DNA of 15,234 nt, taken from the NCBI GenBank assembly GCA_965371945.1, contig CBDVAK010000052.1, positions 1-15,234 of the forward strand, in the 5' to 3' direction. Below are positions 1 through 8,645 of this stretch, piece after piece (positions within the stretch are counted from its first letter, which is position 1; every line of letters starts with the position of its first letter). The stretch comes from CBDVAK01 sp965371945 (GTDB lineage Bacteria > Pseudomonadota > Gammaproteobacteria > Competibacterales > JAHEDQ01). The position numbers were made by a program, and so were the translations under genes. The notes under the pieces are model-generated. The model saw nothing but the letters and a program-made list of their open reading frames with translations, ran no database searches and was not told the DNA's origin.

Positions 1-470
1 GCCGCCAGTGGTTCGCAGCTACCGATCAACGACGCCTCGATCCAGTCCAGATCGGGAATGTAGACCGGCTGACGCGCCAGGCGTGCCCGACACTTGACGC
101 CATCGGGCAATAAAGCCGCCTCATCGAGTTCAAGCATGCGTTGTTCAAGCGTCACCAGGCGTGGGATCGACCGGGATATCAACGCATAGTGAGTCAGCTC
201 ATCCGATTCACCCACCGCATTGAGGATTGCCACCCGGGTTCTGAAGCTCGGTTCCGGCGTAACACCGTCGAACAGGTGCTCAAGCGATACCACGGGTATC
301 TGCCGACCATGCCAGGCTATGCCACCAACCACCCATTCCGGCCAGCCTTCCTGCGGGGCGACGCTACGGGAGTAGGGCAACACCTCGGTGACCGTGCTGC
401 TGGGCAGCAATACCTGGCTGTTCTCCAGCGGCAGCAGGAGACTGCGCATTATGAGGTTTGAAGTTTCCAT
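1..470 (-). CDS. chpC: ChpC-like CheW-domain adaptor (3' end beyond window)
   Basis: This open frame starts at the ATG at 470 and runs off the window's left edge after 156 codons with no stop. It resembles a CheW-fold coupling protein: an N-terminal strand stretch (MRSLLLPLENSQVLLPSS), then WVVGGIAWHGRQIPVVSLEHL at residues 46-66, which matches the CheW core 'G...W.G..IPV..L'. In the Pil-Chp system of P. aeruginosa, ChpC is a second CheW-like adaptor of about 168 residues that couples extra receptors to the ChpA kinase, so this copy is probably nearly complete. It follows chpA on the same strand after a 56-base gap. GGAG at 483-486 lies 12 bases ahead of the chosen start, which is rather far. 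A second in-frame ATG at 488 would add six residues but has no visible ribosome binding site. CheW-like identity is firm; calling it ChpC rather than another CheW rests on position. Confidence 0.8.
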   Translation of the reverse strand, partial: METSNLIMRSLLLPLENSQVLLPSSTVTEVLPYSRSVAPQEGWPEWVVGGIAWHGRQIPVVSLEHLFDGVTPEPSFRTRVAILNAVGESDELTHYALISRSIPRLVTLEQRMLELDEAALLPDGVKCRARLARQPVYIPDLDWIEASLIGSCEPLA

Positions 471-526
471 GCCCGGGTCAATCTCCATTACGAGCGTTCG
501 GTTCGCGGATGGTGGCCATAGAGCCG

Positions 527-3500
527 CTAATCGACGGCCAGCCAGGCTGCCTTGTCCCCCAATACTTCACGCAAGGTTTTCAGCAGTTCGTCTTCACGGT
601 AGGGTTTGCCGAGATAGGCGTTGACACCCAGATCCATGGCCCGCTGCCGGTGTTTGTCACCACTGCGCGAGGTGACCATGATGATCGGTATCTGCGCGAG
701 ATGCTCCTGATTGCGTATGTGCGCGGCAAGTTCAAAGCCATCCATCCGCGGCATCTCGATGTCCAGCACCATGGCATCGGGAACAATGTCCTCCAACTGA
801 CCTGCGGCATCCAGCCCGTCTTTGGCCAACAGGACATCGACATCGTGTCGTTCCAGCAAACGGGAAGTCACCTTGCGCATGGTAATAGAGTCATCGACCA
901 CCATGACCTGCAGGCGTTTTTCCGTAACTTCCTGGCGAGCCTGCAGCAGCGCCTGCTCCTCGAGGTCGGTGGCACGCGCCACAAAGTTGCGAACCAGCGC
1001 TGCCATCTCCAGCAGCAACACCACACGGCCATCACCGAGGATAGTGGCGCCCGCCAGACCCGGGACTGAATTCACCTGGGGACCCACCGGCTTGACGATG
1101 GTCTCTTCGTTGCCCAGTACCGCGTCGACCTGGAACGCAACATTGATACCCTCACTCCTGACCAGCATCGCAGGCAACTGACGATCGAGATCATCACCCT
1201 GCGGCGCGCTGCCACCGAGCAGGGCGCCCAGACTGTGGATTCGATAGGACGCGTCACCGTAGACCAGCTCGGCGCTACCCTGCTCTGCATAGGCACGCAC
1301 GTCTTCCGCCGCTATCCTGGTCATCGCCTCGATGCCGGCCAGCGGTACCGCATAGGTATCTCCACCGGCATTGACCAGGAGAGCCTTGGCAATCGACAGG
1401 GAGAAAGGCAGACGCATGACAAAGCGGGCTCCACGCCCGTGTTCCGAGTCCACCCCCAGGCTGCCACCGAGTTCGCGAACCGCCTCATTGACCACATCCA
1501 TGCCAACGCCGCGACCGGATACCTGCGTCAGTTGTTCCGCGGTCGAGAAACCCGGCATCAGCAACAGATCGATCAACTGATCCTCGGCTACCGGCACACC
1601 GGACTGCAACAGACCCGCCTTCTCGGCTTTTCGGCGCACCGCGTCGAAATTGATCCCGGCACCGTCATCGCTGATATCGAGAATCAGCTCCGAGCCTTCA
1701 CGCCTCATATCCAGGGTGATACGCCCGCGTTCCGGTTTCGCCTGCTGCAACCGCAACGCAGGTTCCTCGATACCATGTGACACGGCGTTGCGCAGAATAT
1801 GCTCGAGCGGACCAACCACGTGTTCGAGCAGGCTGCGTTCCATCTCACTAGATCCCTGCAGGACCAGATCAACCCGCTTGCCCAGCTCATCGGCGGCTTG
1901 ACGCACCACCCGGCGCATCCGCGGTACGATGCTGTCGAATCGCACCATCCGTGTACGCGTCAACCCCTCCTGAATTTCATGATTGACCTTGGCCTGCTGG
2001 TGGAGCAGGACCTCCAGTTCCTGTCCCTGCTCGTCCATGGTGTGGCGGATACTGTTGAGGTCGTTGACCACCTCCATCAGCGATCTGGAGAGCTGCTGCA
2101 GTTCCGAAAACCGATCGAGTTCCAGAGGATCAAATTCTTCGCTTGCAAGATCGGTATCGCGTTCGTAGCGGAACAGGATCTGCGCCTCGGTCTCAATCTC
2201 CAACCGCCGCAGTTTCTCGCTCAATCTTCCGACAGTCTGGTCCATCTCCTTGAGATGCAGGTCAAAACGATTGACGCCCTGGGCGATGCGTGCCCGAAAG
2301 ATACTGCTTTCCCCTATCTGATCGCCAAGTCTGTCGAGCAACTCGACCTTGACGCGAACCATGTCGGGCGCATCCGGCACCAGCATGACCGCATCCGTCG
2401 CAGCCGATCGCGCCTCCTGTTGCGCAGCGCGCGTCTGCCCGCCGGACTCGGTGTCCTGCGGCTCCGTCTGATCCGCTCCGGAATCCGTGGCCTGTCCCGG
2501 TTCGAAAGCACTGCGGTCTGTCAGAATCTCGACGAGGTCGTCGGCTGCTTCGGGTTGTTCCAGCCTGCGGGCCACCGGCAGCATCGCATGGAATCGATCG
2601 AGGCTGCGCTGCAGCACTTCCACGGCGGCACTCGACAATTCCAGCTCACCACGGGAAATGGCATCGAGCAACGACTCCACGGCGTGGGCAAGGTCACCAA
2701 TGACCAGAAACCCGGCCATCCTCGAGCTGCCTTTCAGAGTGTGCATCTCGCGACGCAGATCCGACAACAGATCGAGGTTTTGTGGTTCACGCGCCCAGCG
2801 ATCCAGGATCACGTCGCTGGACTCAAGAATGTCGGCAGCCTCCTGGACGAAGACCTCGGCCAGTTCCGGGTCCAGCGAGGTGTCGACAGCCGTGGCACCG
2901 GACGATGCGGGCATCGGCCGCCCAACCGCCTGCGCCGGTTCGGGAAGCTCCGCCAGAGCGGTGTCAGGAGGGGCGGTGTCTTGCGGCTGTGGATCTGGCT
3001 GAGGCGCAGACTCGACGGCAACCTCGCCAGCCGGCTCCCCGTCAGTTTGATGCTGCACCGACTCGGTGTCCGCTACCGCCTCGCCGACGCATTCCGGATC
3101 GGCTGGCTCATCGGCAACAGCATCCGGGTCTTCGCCGGCTGATTCCGGTTGCGGATGCCCGGGCTGCAGCAAAGTCGATATGCGTTCGGAAAGCGGTTCG
3201 AGGTCGGCGTCTTCAGCACCCTGTTGCATGCTCACGACCAGCGCCGCAAAGGCATCGATCGCTTCGCCGACCAGGTCGACCAATGCGTGGTCGGGCGCAA
3301 GCCGCCCCTCCAGCACCCTGTTGAGCATTTCTTCCACGGCACAGGCGAATTCACCGGCCTTGCCGGCGCCCACCATGCGTCCGCTGCCCTTGAGGGTGTG
3401 GAAGGCCCGGCGGATATCGGACTGTACGTCCTGCTGCCCGGGTTGCGCCCGCCACACCGGCAGGCGTTCTCGCAACTGTGCGATCTCGCCCTCGGCCTCT

Positions 3501-5425
3501 TCCAGAAACACATCGAGGAATTCGTGGCTCAACCATGCCGGTGGCGGCTCTGAGACAGCATCGGCAGGCGTCGCTTGCGGCCCATCATGGTCTGGCTGCG
3601 TACCTTCCGGAGGGTTCACGGGTTCAGGTTCAGGTTCGGGCTCTGCCGCCTCCAGACTGAACAGCGCCGACTCAAGGTCGTCTTCGATCACCGCCATGTC
3701 CGGGGCGTTTGTATCGCCACCGTGATCACCGGGCGATGACTGGCCCGGGTCGATATCAGATGGCTCTGACCGGGTGTCAAAAATTGTCGTCGGTTCCGCG
3801 ATTGCTGTGCCATCGAGGTGCTCGAGTACATCCAGGCAATCTTCGGCATGCGACAGATAGCGCGGGTGACGAACCTCGGTGCCATGCTCTCCCTTGAGAA
3901 AATACTCCAGTCCCACCATCGCTTCGGCGAGTACCGTCATGGCCCGCGAATCCTGGCATACCCGCTGTTCTATGAAGTCGGCCGTCAGCAGCTGGCGCAG
4001 ACGATCGCTGACCAGCGCGGCCTGATCATGGCCGAGGATAGAAAATACGTTGGCGATACGATGCAGCAGGGGTACGGCTTCTGACAGCGACACCTCGCTG
4101 TCCGCAACACGCATCCGGGTGGTGATGTCCTGGACAGTATCAACATCCGCACCAGCCTGTTCGGTGACCACCATCAACGCCTGTCGATGCTTGATGGCGC
4201 GCAACTGGGTCGCCGGGTCGTCATCCTCGAAATCCGTACCGGCCAGCGAGGCCGCAATCGCCGGGTCCATCAGGCCGGAGAGGCTTGTTTCCACCAGGAC
4301 CAGGTCGGCCGCCAGTCGTTCCAGCGCTTCCTGATCGAGCGCGCCTTGACCGTCAAGCCGCTGTCGCTGGCGCGACAACAAACTGGCCGACGAGCTCATG
4401 TTGAGCATCGACAACACCGATGCCGCGGCACCCAGCTTTGCGGCCATCCCGGCAGCAACCACCGTCGAAGACTCGTCGGCCCGCGCAATGCGGTCCACGG
4501 TGTCCTGCAGCAGGCTGATGTCCTCCCCCAGGGTCGAGGCGACATCGCCGAGCGTGTCGCGGTTGATGAGAGCCGGTGTCGCCGGGAGGTCCGCCGGCAC
4601 TGGCGGGTGATAGTCGTGTTGGTCCGCGAGCAGCTCTGCCGCTCCCTGTCCCAACGCTGTTTGCAGTTCCGCCAGGAATTGTACCGAATGGCCCTCTCCT
4701 AACCCGCTTTCACCCTGATCGATGAGATCCTTGATGGCGCGATCGATACCGCCGAGCAACTTGAGCGCCGCAGGCCCGTGTTCGATATGTTGGTCACGAA
4801 GCGCGCGCAGCAACAAACCACTGGTCCACCACAGCCGGTAGGCCGGCTCCGCGCGCGCCATATCGGCGAGCTGCGACAGTAACTGGGTCATCTGCGCCAG
4901 GCTCCCAGCGACGTCCTGACCACGAAGTATCTGCACCAGCGCACGTTGATACCCGGGCCGAAGCTGTCTGACCAGGATCCGGTCGATCGCCTTGGGATCC
5001 TGCATCAGCGCTGTCACACGCTGACCTTCGACAGGAGCCTTGCCCAACAGCGCCCGAATCCGGTCGGTCGATGACGCCAGGGCAACGTCGTCCGCGTCAC
5101 CGGCGTCGATACTATCGAGGAACGGCTCCAGCTTCAGTGCTTCCTGCAGCAGTGTTTCCCTGGCGGCAGCACTGTCTGCAATGTTCTGGTCCCCGATCGC
5201 CTCGGCAAGTTCCGCCAATTCACGCGCAAACCGCGCGCCATCGGGGCGATCCAGCATCACCAGGACCCCGGCGATCTGTCTCAGATAGTCGCCCGCCTGT
5301 CCCAGCTCGGCACCACCTCCAGAACACTCCGAGTAAGCTTCCAGCGACTGCTGGACCCTGTCCACCGTCAGGCCGAGTTCGTCCTTCAGGTACGTCAGGG
5401 AACTCTCGGATACTTGCGAACTCAT
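527..5425 (-). CDS. chpA: ChpA/PilL hybrid chemotaxis histidine kinase
   Basis: A 1632-residue CheA-type kinase, the core of the Pil-Chp pathway. An N-terminal helical region (about 1-600) has no clear HPt motif and may be the FimL-like part known in ChpA. Two canonical HPt domains follow, with HTLKGS phosphoacceptors at His676 and His895, separated by acidic Pro/Glu-rich linkers. Next come the CheA dimerisation region (about 1022-1150), the ATP-binding domain (N box around Asn1213, DDGAGI 1253-1258, GRGVGMD 1304-1310), a CheW-like regulatory domain (about 1350-1485) and a C-terminal receiver (Asp1511/1512, phosphoacceptor Asp1555, Thr1585, Lys1607). P. aeruginosa ChpA has about 2470 residues and eight phosphotransfer modules, so this is a reduced form. 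The ATG at 5425 is chosen because AAGGGAG precedes it. The frame stays open to 5560, but those 45 residues are basic and non-domain-like and overlap pilJ. The 91-base gap to pilJ contains a hairpin. Confidence 0.95.
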   Translation of the reverse strand: MSSQVSESSLTYLKDELGLTVDRVQQSLEAYSECSGGGAELGQAGDYLRQIAGVLVMLDRPDGARFARELAELAEAIGDQNIADSAAARETLLQEALKLEPFLDSIDAGDADDVALASSTDRIRALLGKAPVEGQRVTALMQDPKAIDRILVRQLRPGYQRALVQILRGQDVAGSLAQMTQLLSQLADMARAEPAYRLWWTSGLLLRALRDQHIEHGPAALKLLGGIDRAIKDLIDQGESGLGEGHSVQFLAELQTALGQGAAELLADQHDYHPPVPADLPATPALINRDTLGDVASTLGEDISLLQDTVDRIARADESSTVVAAGMAAKLGAAASVLSMLNMSSSASLLSRQRQRLDGQGALDQEALERLAADLVLVETSLSGLMDPAIAASLAGTDFEDDDPATQLRAIKHRQALMVVTEQAGADVDTVQDITTRMRVADSEVSLSEAVPLLHRIANVFSILGHDQAALVSDRLRQLLTADFIEQRVCQDSRAMTVLAEAMVGLEYFLKGEHGTEVRHPRYLSHAEDCLDVLEHLDGTAIAEPTTIFDTRSEPSDIDPGQSSPGDHGGDTNAPDMAVIEDDLESALFSLEAAEPEPEPEPVNPPEGTQPDHDGPQATPADAVSEPPPAWLSHEFLDVFLEEAEGEIAQLRERLPVWRAQPGQQDVQSDIRRAFHTLKGSGRMVGAGKAGEFACAVEEMLNRVLEGRLAPDHALVDLVGEAIDAFAALVVSMQQGAEDADLEPLSERISTLLQPGHPQPESAGEDPDAVADEPADPECVGEAVADTESVQHQTDGEPAGEVAVESAPQPDPQPQDTAPPDTALAELPEPAQAVGRPMPASSGATAVDTSLDPELAEVFVQEAADILESSDVILDRWAREPQNLDLLSDLRREMHTLKGSSRMAGFLVIGDLAHAVESLLDAISRGELELSSAAVEVLQRSLDRFHAMLPVARRLEQPEAADDLVEILTDRSAFEPGQATDSGADQTEPQDTESGGQTRAAQQEARSAATDAVMLVPDAPDMVRVKVELLDRLGDQIGESSIFRARIAQGVNRFDLHLKEMDQTVGRLSEKLRRLEIETEAQILFRYERDTDLASEEFDPLELDRFSELQQLSRSLMEVVNDLNSIRHTMDEQGQELEVLLHQQAKVNHEIQEGLTRTRMVRFDSIVPRMRRVVRQAADELGKRVDLVLQGSSEMERSLLEHVVGPLEHILRNAVSHGIEEPALRLQQAKPERGRITLDMRREGSELILDISDDGAGINFDAVRRKAEKAGLLQSGVPVAEDQLIDLLLMPGFSTAEQLTQVSGRGVGMDVVNEAVRELGGSLGVDSEHGRGARFVMRLPFSLSIAKALLVNAGGDTYAVPLAGIEAMTRIAAEDVRAYAEQGSAELVYGDASYRIHSLGALLGGSAPQGDDLDRQLPAMLVRSEGINVAFQVDAVLGNEETIVKPVGPQVNSVPGLAGATILGDGRVVLLLEMAALVRNFVARATDLEEQALLQARQEVTEKRLQVMVVDDSITMRKVTSRLLERHDVDVLLAKDGLDAAGQLEDIVPDAMVLDIEMPRMDGFELAAHIRNQEHLAQIPIIMVTSRSGDKHRQRAMDLGVNAYLGKPYREDELLKTLREVLGDKAAWLAVD
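3621..3638 (-). repeat. Six-base tandem repeat coding for an EP run in ChpA
   Basis: Three copies of GGTTCA/G in tandem on the plus strand encode a Glu-Pro run (EPEPEPEP) in the linker before the first HPt domain of ChpA. Unit length is a multiple of three, so copy-number change would only lengthen or shorten the flexible linker. Confidence 0.7.
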
Positions 5426-5447
5426 CGCTCCCTTCCCCGGTTTGGTC

Positions 5448-5474
5448 CCCCGTACACCTCTGCGGTGTGCGGGG
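5448..5474 (-). promoter_or_regulatory. Hairpin between pilJ and chpA
   Basis: Bases 5448-5458 (CCCCGTACACC) pair with 5464-5474 (GGTGTGCGGGG): 11 pairs, one of them a G-T pair, around the five-base loop TCTGC. The repeat sits in the 91-base gap between pilJ and chpA and ends 22 bases before the chpA start codon, just ahead of its ribosome binding site. There is no T run after it on either strand, so it does not look like a classical rho-independent terminator. It could be an RNA-stability element, a partial attenuator or a protein-binding site; the role is inferred only from position. Confidence 0.6.
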
Positions 5475-5516
5475 AAATTCCGATATTGGTATTCGTGTCC
5501 GTCACAGCGACCTCGA

Positions 5517-7595
5517 TCAGGCGCTGGCGGCATCTGTGGACGGCAACTTGAACCCGGCAACGGATTTGCGCATGTCGTCGGACAACTCGGTCAATCTGCC
5601 AACCGAGCGCGCCGTCACGGACGTACCTTCGGTCGCCTGACGGGCCAGTTCGTTGATCGATTCCATGGTCGAGGACACAACCTGCGCGACCTCGGATTGC
5701 TCACGGGCAGCGTGAGACATATCGTTGATAAGATCGGCAAGCTTGTTCGACACATTTTCGATCTCTTCCAGCGATTCGCCGGCGCGTTCCGCGAGTTCCG
5801 CGCCATTGACCACTTCGGCGGTACTCTTTTCCATCGAAATCACCGCTTCACTGGTGTCGGCCTGAATCGTTTTCACCAACTGCTCGATTCTCTTGGTGGA
5901 GTTGCCGGCACGCTCGGCCAGGCGCTGAACTTCGTCCGCGACCACCGCAAAACCGCGGCCTGACTCACCCGCTGCCGCGGCCTGGATGGCGGCGTTCAGG
6001 GCAAGAATGTTGGTCTGGTCAGCGATGTCGTTGATCAACCCGACGATGTCGCCAATCTCCTGGGAGCTCTCGCCGAGGCGCTTGATTCGCTTTGAGGTTT
6101 CCTGAATATGCTCGCGAATGACATCCATGCCCTGGATGGTCCGTCGCACGCGATCACCACCCTGGCTGGCAAGCTGCACCGAGCTGGACGCCACTTCGGC
6201 GGATGCCCCCGCGCTGGTGGACATGTCATTCATCGATTGCGACATCGAATCGACCGACTCCGTGGCGCTGAGAATCTGCTGGGTTTGTGCTCTGGAGGTA
6301 TTCTCCACCTGCTCGGCGACTGAGCTGGTCTCCCGGGAAGCGCCGGCTACTTCGTTGGAGGTGTGGTTGATGGTCCGAACCAGATCGCGCAGCGCCTCCA
6401 CTGCATAGTTGATGGAATCGGCGATGGCCCCGGTCAGGCTCTCGGTGACGTTGGCATGTACGGTGAGATCACCATCCGCAAGATCACCCATTTCGTCGAG
6501 CAGGGTCAGGATAGCCTCCTGGTTACGGGCATTCTGATCCGCGATCTGACGGTTGCGGACTTCGCCTTCCCGGGTCCTGGCACGAGCCTCGAAAATCTGC
6601 CAGACCGCGACCCCGCCCAGTAGCAGCGCCGCCAGCACGCCAAACATGAAGGCCAGTCGTTCACGCGGCAGCGAAACATTGGCGAACTGTTCGGATACGG
6701 TATCGATCGAGGCACGCAGCCCGGCAACCGACGAAATGATCTCCTGCGAGGCGGCGACCACCTGAAACAGTTCAGGAGAACGAATCAGGATCTGCTCGGC
6801 GGCGGTCTCGATGGTCGCGAACAGCTCCGCGGAATCGTCGAGCAATTGTCGGGTCGAGAAATCAGCAACCCGGGCGATCCCAAGCTCGGGATCTCCAATG
6901 CGCATGGCCTCCAGTACCCGGGCAAACAGCGCCACGTCACGCCCGAATCGGTCCGCTGCACTGGCTGTTTCTATGCCGCCTCCCAACAACCGGGACACGT
7001 TGTTCTCCATGCGCTGCAACAACAGCAACTGGCGCGTCGCGATATACACCTCGTTCTCAGTGGCCCCCGTCTCGATCAGGGCAACGGCGATCTCATCAGA
7101 AAGTATCTGGATATCGGGGATACTCTCCTCGATGGTGCCGACCAGACCGGCCGCGGCTTCCAGCGACTCCCGGCCTTCGAGGATGGTATTGACCAGACCG
7201 CGAACACCCACCCACTGTGCGGCAAGCTGGTTCAGACTCAATGTCACCATCGGCGAGCGCACATTGATCACCTGCACCCCACCACCGCCGGTATCGTTGC
7301 CAGCCTTCTGGCCGTCCACCAGCAGGTCAAACTGATCTCGAACGCCGGTCAGATTGGTATAGGCGCTCTCGCCGCCACGGGCTGCCTCAAGCGCATCGGT
7401 GACCAAAGCCAGTGAGAGCTCCCTCTGCTGACCGATGGTGCGGAAAAAGCTCTTGTCGTAACGACTCTGTTGTGACTGCATCAGGAATACAGTGCTCATC
7501 AAGCCTATTGCGATCACCACCAGCACCACCAGCACCACCATTTTCAGGAATGTGCTGGAATCCCGATCGGATCCCGTCACTTCTTTCTTGCTCAT
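5517..7595 (-). CDS. pilJ: PilJ methyl-accepting chemotaxis protein
   Basis: The 692-residue inner-membrane receptor of the Pil-Chp system, close in length to P. aeruginosa PilJ (about 680). It has a first membrane segment at about 17-39, a periplasmic sensor of about 270 residues, a second membrane segment at about 313-335, a HAMP-like linker to about 400 and a long helical signalling domain. The signalling tip is clear at 522-562 (NDIADQTNILALNAAIQAA then GRGFAVVADEVQRLAER). The tip reads IQAAAAGE where most receptors have IEAARAGE, a variation I recall as typical of PilJ. The C-terminus (GFKLPSTDAASA) lacks the NWETF-type pentapeptide used to tether CheR. The family senses pilus/surface state and controls ChpA. 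Start ATG 7595 is preceded by AGGGGAGACCAGGGGCA, purine-rich and SD-like. It lies 54 bases after pilI. Confidence 0.95.
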   Translation of the reverse strand: MSKKEVTGSDRDSSTFLKMVVLVVLVVIAIGLMSTVFLMQSQQSRYDKSFFRTIGQQRELSLALVTDALEAARGGESAYTNLTGVRDQFDLLVDGQKAGNDTGGGGVQVINVRSPMVTLSLNQLAAQWVGVRGLVNTILEGRESLEAAAGLVGTIEESIPDIQILSDEIAVALIETGATENEVYIATRQLLLLQRMENNVSRLLGGGIETASAADRFGRDVALFARVLEAMRIGDPELGIARVADFSTRQLLDDSAELFATIETAAEQILIRSPELFQVVAASQEIISSVAGLRASIDTVSEQFANVSLPRERLAFMFGVLAALLLGGVAVWQIFEARARTREGEVRNRQIADQNARNQEAILTLLDEMGDLADGDLTVHANVTESLTGAIADSINYAVEALRDLVRTINHTSNEVAGASRETSSVAEQVENTSRAQTQQILSATESVDSMSQSMNDMSTSAGASAEVASSSVQLASQGGDRVRRTIQGMDVIREHIQETSKRIKRLGESSQEIGDIVGLINDIADQTNILALNAAIQAAAAGESGRGFAVVADEVQRLAERAGNSTKRIEQLVKTIQADTSEAVISMEKSTAEVVNGAELAERAGESLEEIENVSNKLADLINDMSHAAREQSEVAQVVSSTMESINELARQATEGTSVTARSVGRLTELSDDMRKSVAGFKLPSTDAASA
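7515..7540 (-). repeat. Nine-base tandem repeat inside the first PilJ membrane segment
   Basis: The unit CACCACCAG occurs 2.9 times in tandem on the plus strand. Read on the coding (minus) strand it gives a Val-Val-Leu repeat (VVLVVLVV) in the first transmembrane helix of PilJ. Loss or gain of a unit would stay in frame and change the helix by three residues. Confidence 0.75.
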
Positions 7596-7649
7596 TGCCC
7601 CTGGTCTCCCCTGGCCCGTTGCCAGCTAGAGAAAAAATTCAGCAACTGC

Positions 7650-8210
7650 TCAGGCAGCAGTTGCCAGGAAACCACCGTCGTTCAGCAATCGCGATGGGTT
7701 GAACACCTGCCACAGAGCATCATCTGACCGGAACGCACCGGTCACGTAGACCTGCAAAACCGAATCCGGGATTTCGGCACGGGGGAGCTGTTCACCCTCC
7801 TGGAACGCCCTCATCCCATAGACCTCGTCAACCAACAACCCCGAGCTCCAACTCTGGCCCTGCAAAACCAGCACACGTTGCCGGGAATGATCCCGTTCTC
7901 TCGGAGCGCCCAGAAATCCCGCGAAATCGACGACCGTGATGACTGTGCCGCGCAGATTGGCGATACCCCGCACCCAGGGTTTGGCCCCCGGCACGCGGGT
8001 CAATCTCGGAACCATAATGATTTCCGATACCTCCGCAAGCGTCAGCGCCAGGTTCCAGCTACCGACTCGAAACCCCAAGCCGCTCCACAACGCCTGATGA
8101 CCTGTCGCGCGCTTCTCGCCGGGTTCATGGCGGAGGCTGCGGGCCTCGAAATCCAGCAACAGATCAAAGGGGTGTCCGTCGTATGCACGGGCGGTGGTGG
8201 TCACTTGCAT
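7650..8210 (-). CDS. pilI: PilI CheW-like adaptor
   Basis: A 186-residue CheW-fold protein expected to link PilJ to ChpA in the cytoplasmic array. After a variable N-terminus of about 40 residues, the core starts at LGFRVGSWNLALTLAEVSEI (45-64), continues with the PWVRGIANLRGTVITVVDF stretch (78-96), which is the typical CheW 'G..N.RG.....D' signature, and ends around 175. P. aeruginosa PilI is of similar size (about 178). The start ATG at 8210 lies four bases after the pilH stop, so translation is probably coupled; no strong Shine-Dalgarno sequence is visible. The gap to pilJ is 54 bases. Identity as PilI rather than ChpC follows from its place between pilH and pilJ. Confidence 0.93.
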   Translation of the reverse strand: MQVTTTARAYDGHPFDLLLDFEARSLRHEPGEKRATGHQALWSGLGFRVGSWNLALTLAEVSEIIMVPRLTRVPGAKPWVRGIANLRGTVITVVDFAGFLGAPRERDHSRQRVLVLQGQSWSSGLLVDEVYGMRAFQEGEQLPRAEIPDSVLQVYVTGAFRSDDALWQVFNPSRLLNDGGFLATAA

Positions 8211-8214
8211 GGTC

Positions 8215-8580
8215 TCAGCCCGCCAGCAGCCCGTTTATCTTGCCCATCAGGTCACCTTCGGATGCAGGCTTGGTGACATAGGCTTGTGCACCCTGTCGCA
8301 GGCCCCAGATTCGGTCGGTTTCCTGGTCCTTGGTGGTTACCATGATGATCGGTATTGCCTTGGTATCCGGGTCCCTCGACAGCTTGCGGGTCGCCTGAAA
8401 GCCGTTCATCCCCGGCATCACCACATCCATGAGGATCAGATCGGGTTTTTCGGTCTTCGCCATCTCGATACCTTCTTCGCCATTGTTGGCGACGGATATC
8501 TGGTAGCCGTTGTCTTCGAGCATGCGTTTGAACGCAAAGATCTCGGTAGGGGAGTCATCAACGATAAGAATGCGTGCCAT
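8215..8580 (-). CDS. pilH: PilH single-domain response regulator
   Basis: A 121-residue CheY-like receiver with no output domain. It starts MARILIVDDSPTEIF, has acidic pocket Asp8/Asp9, phosphoacceptor Asp52 in LMDVVMPGMNGF, switch Thr82/83 and conserved Lys104 (VTKPAS). P. aeruginosa PilH has the same length and phosphorylation site. There, PilH opposes PilG and has been linked to PilU/PilT-driven retraction or to acting as a phosphate sink. It lies second in the operon, 65 bases after pilG and four bases before pilI. The start is preceded by GGGAAACTGAC, a weak ribosome binding site. Confidence 0.95.
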   Translation of the reverse strand: MARILIVDDSPTEIFAFKRMLEDNGYQISVANNGEEGIEMAKTEKPDLILMDVVMPGMNGFQATRKLSRDPDTKAIPIIMVTTKDQETDRIWGLRQGAQAYVTKPASEGDLMGKINGLLAG

Positions 8581-8645
8581 GTCAGTTTCCCGAGCAATCG
8601 ATGGTTTGGTAAACAGATCCTGGATTACGGTGTCTCGTTGCGTGT

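Noticed and set aside
1799..3142. Long open frame of 447 codons on the plus strand opposite chpA
   Set aside because: It mirrors the chpA reading frame in GC-rich DNA, has no recognisable domain and no ribosome binding site, while chpA on the other strand has full domain support.
5426..5560. Upstream extension of ChpA to 5560
   Set aside because: The 45 extra residues are basic and unlike ChpA N-termini, overlap the end of pilJ and include the hairpin; the ATG at 5425 has an adjacent AAGGGAG.
7596..7649. Hairpin CTGGC-AACGG-GCCAG with a nearby T run in the pilI-pilJ gap as a terminator
   Set aside because: On the transcribed strand the T run comes before the hairpin, the stem is only 5 bp, and the operon clearly continues into pilJ.
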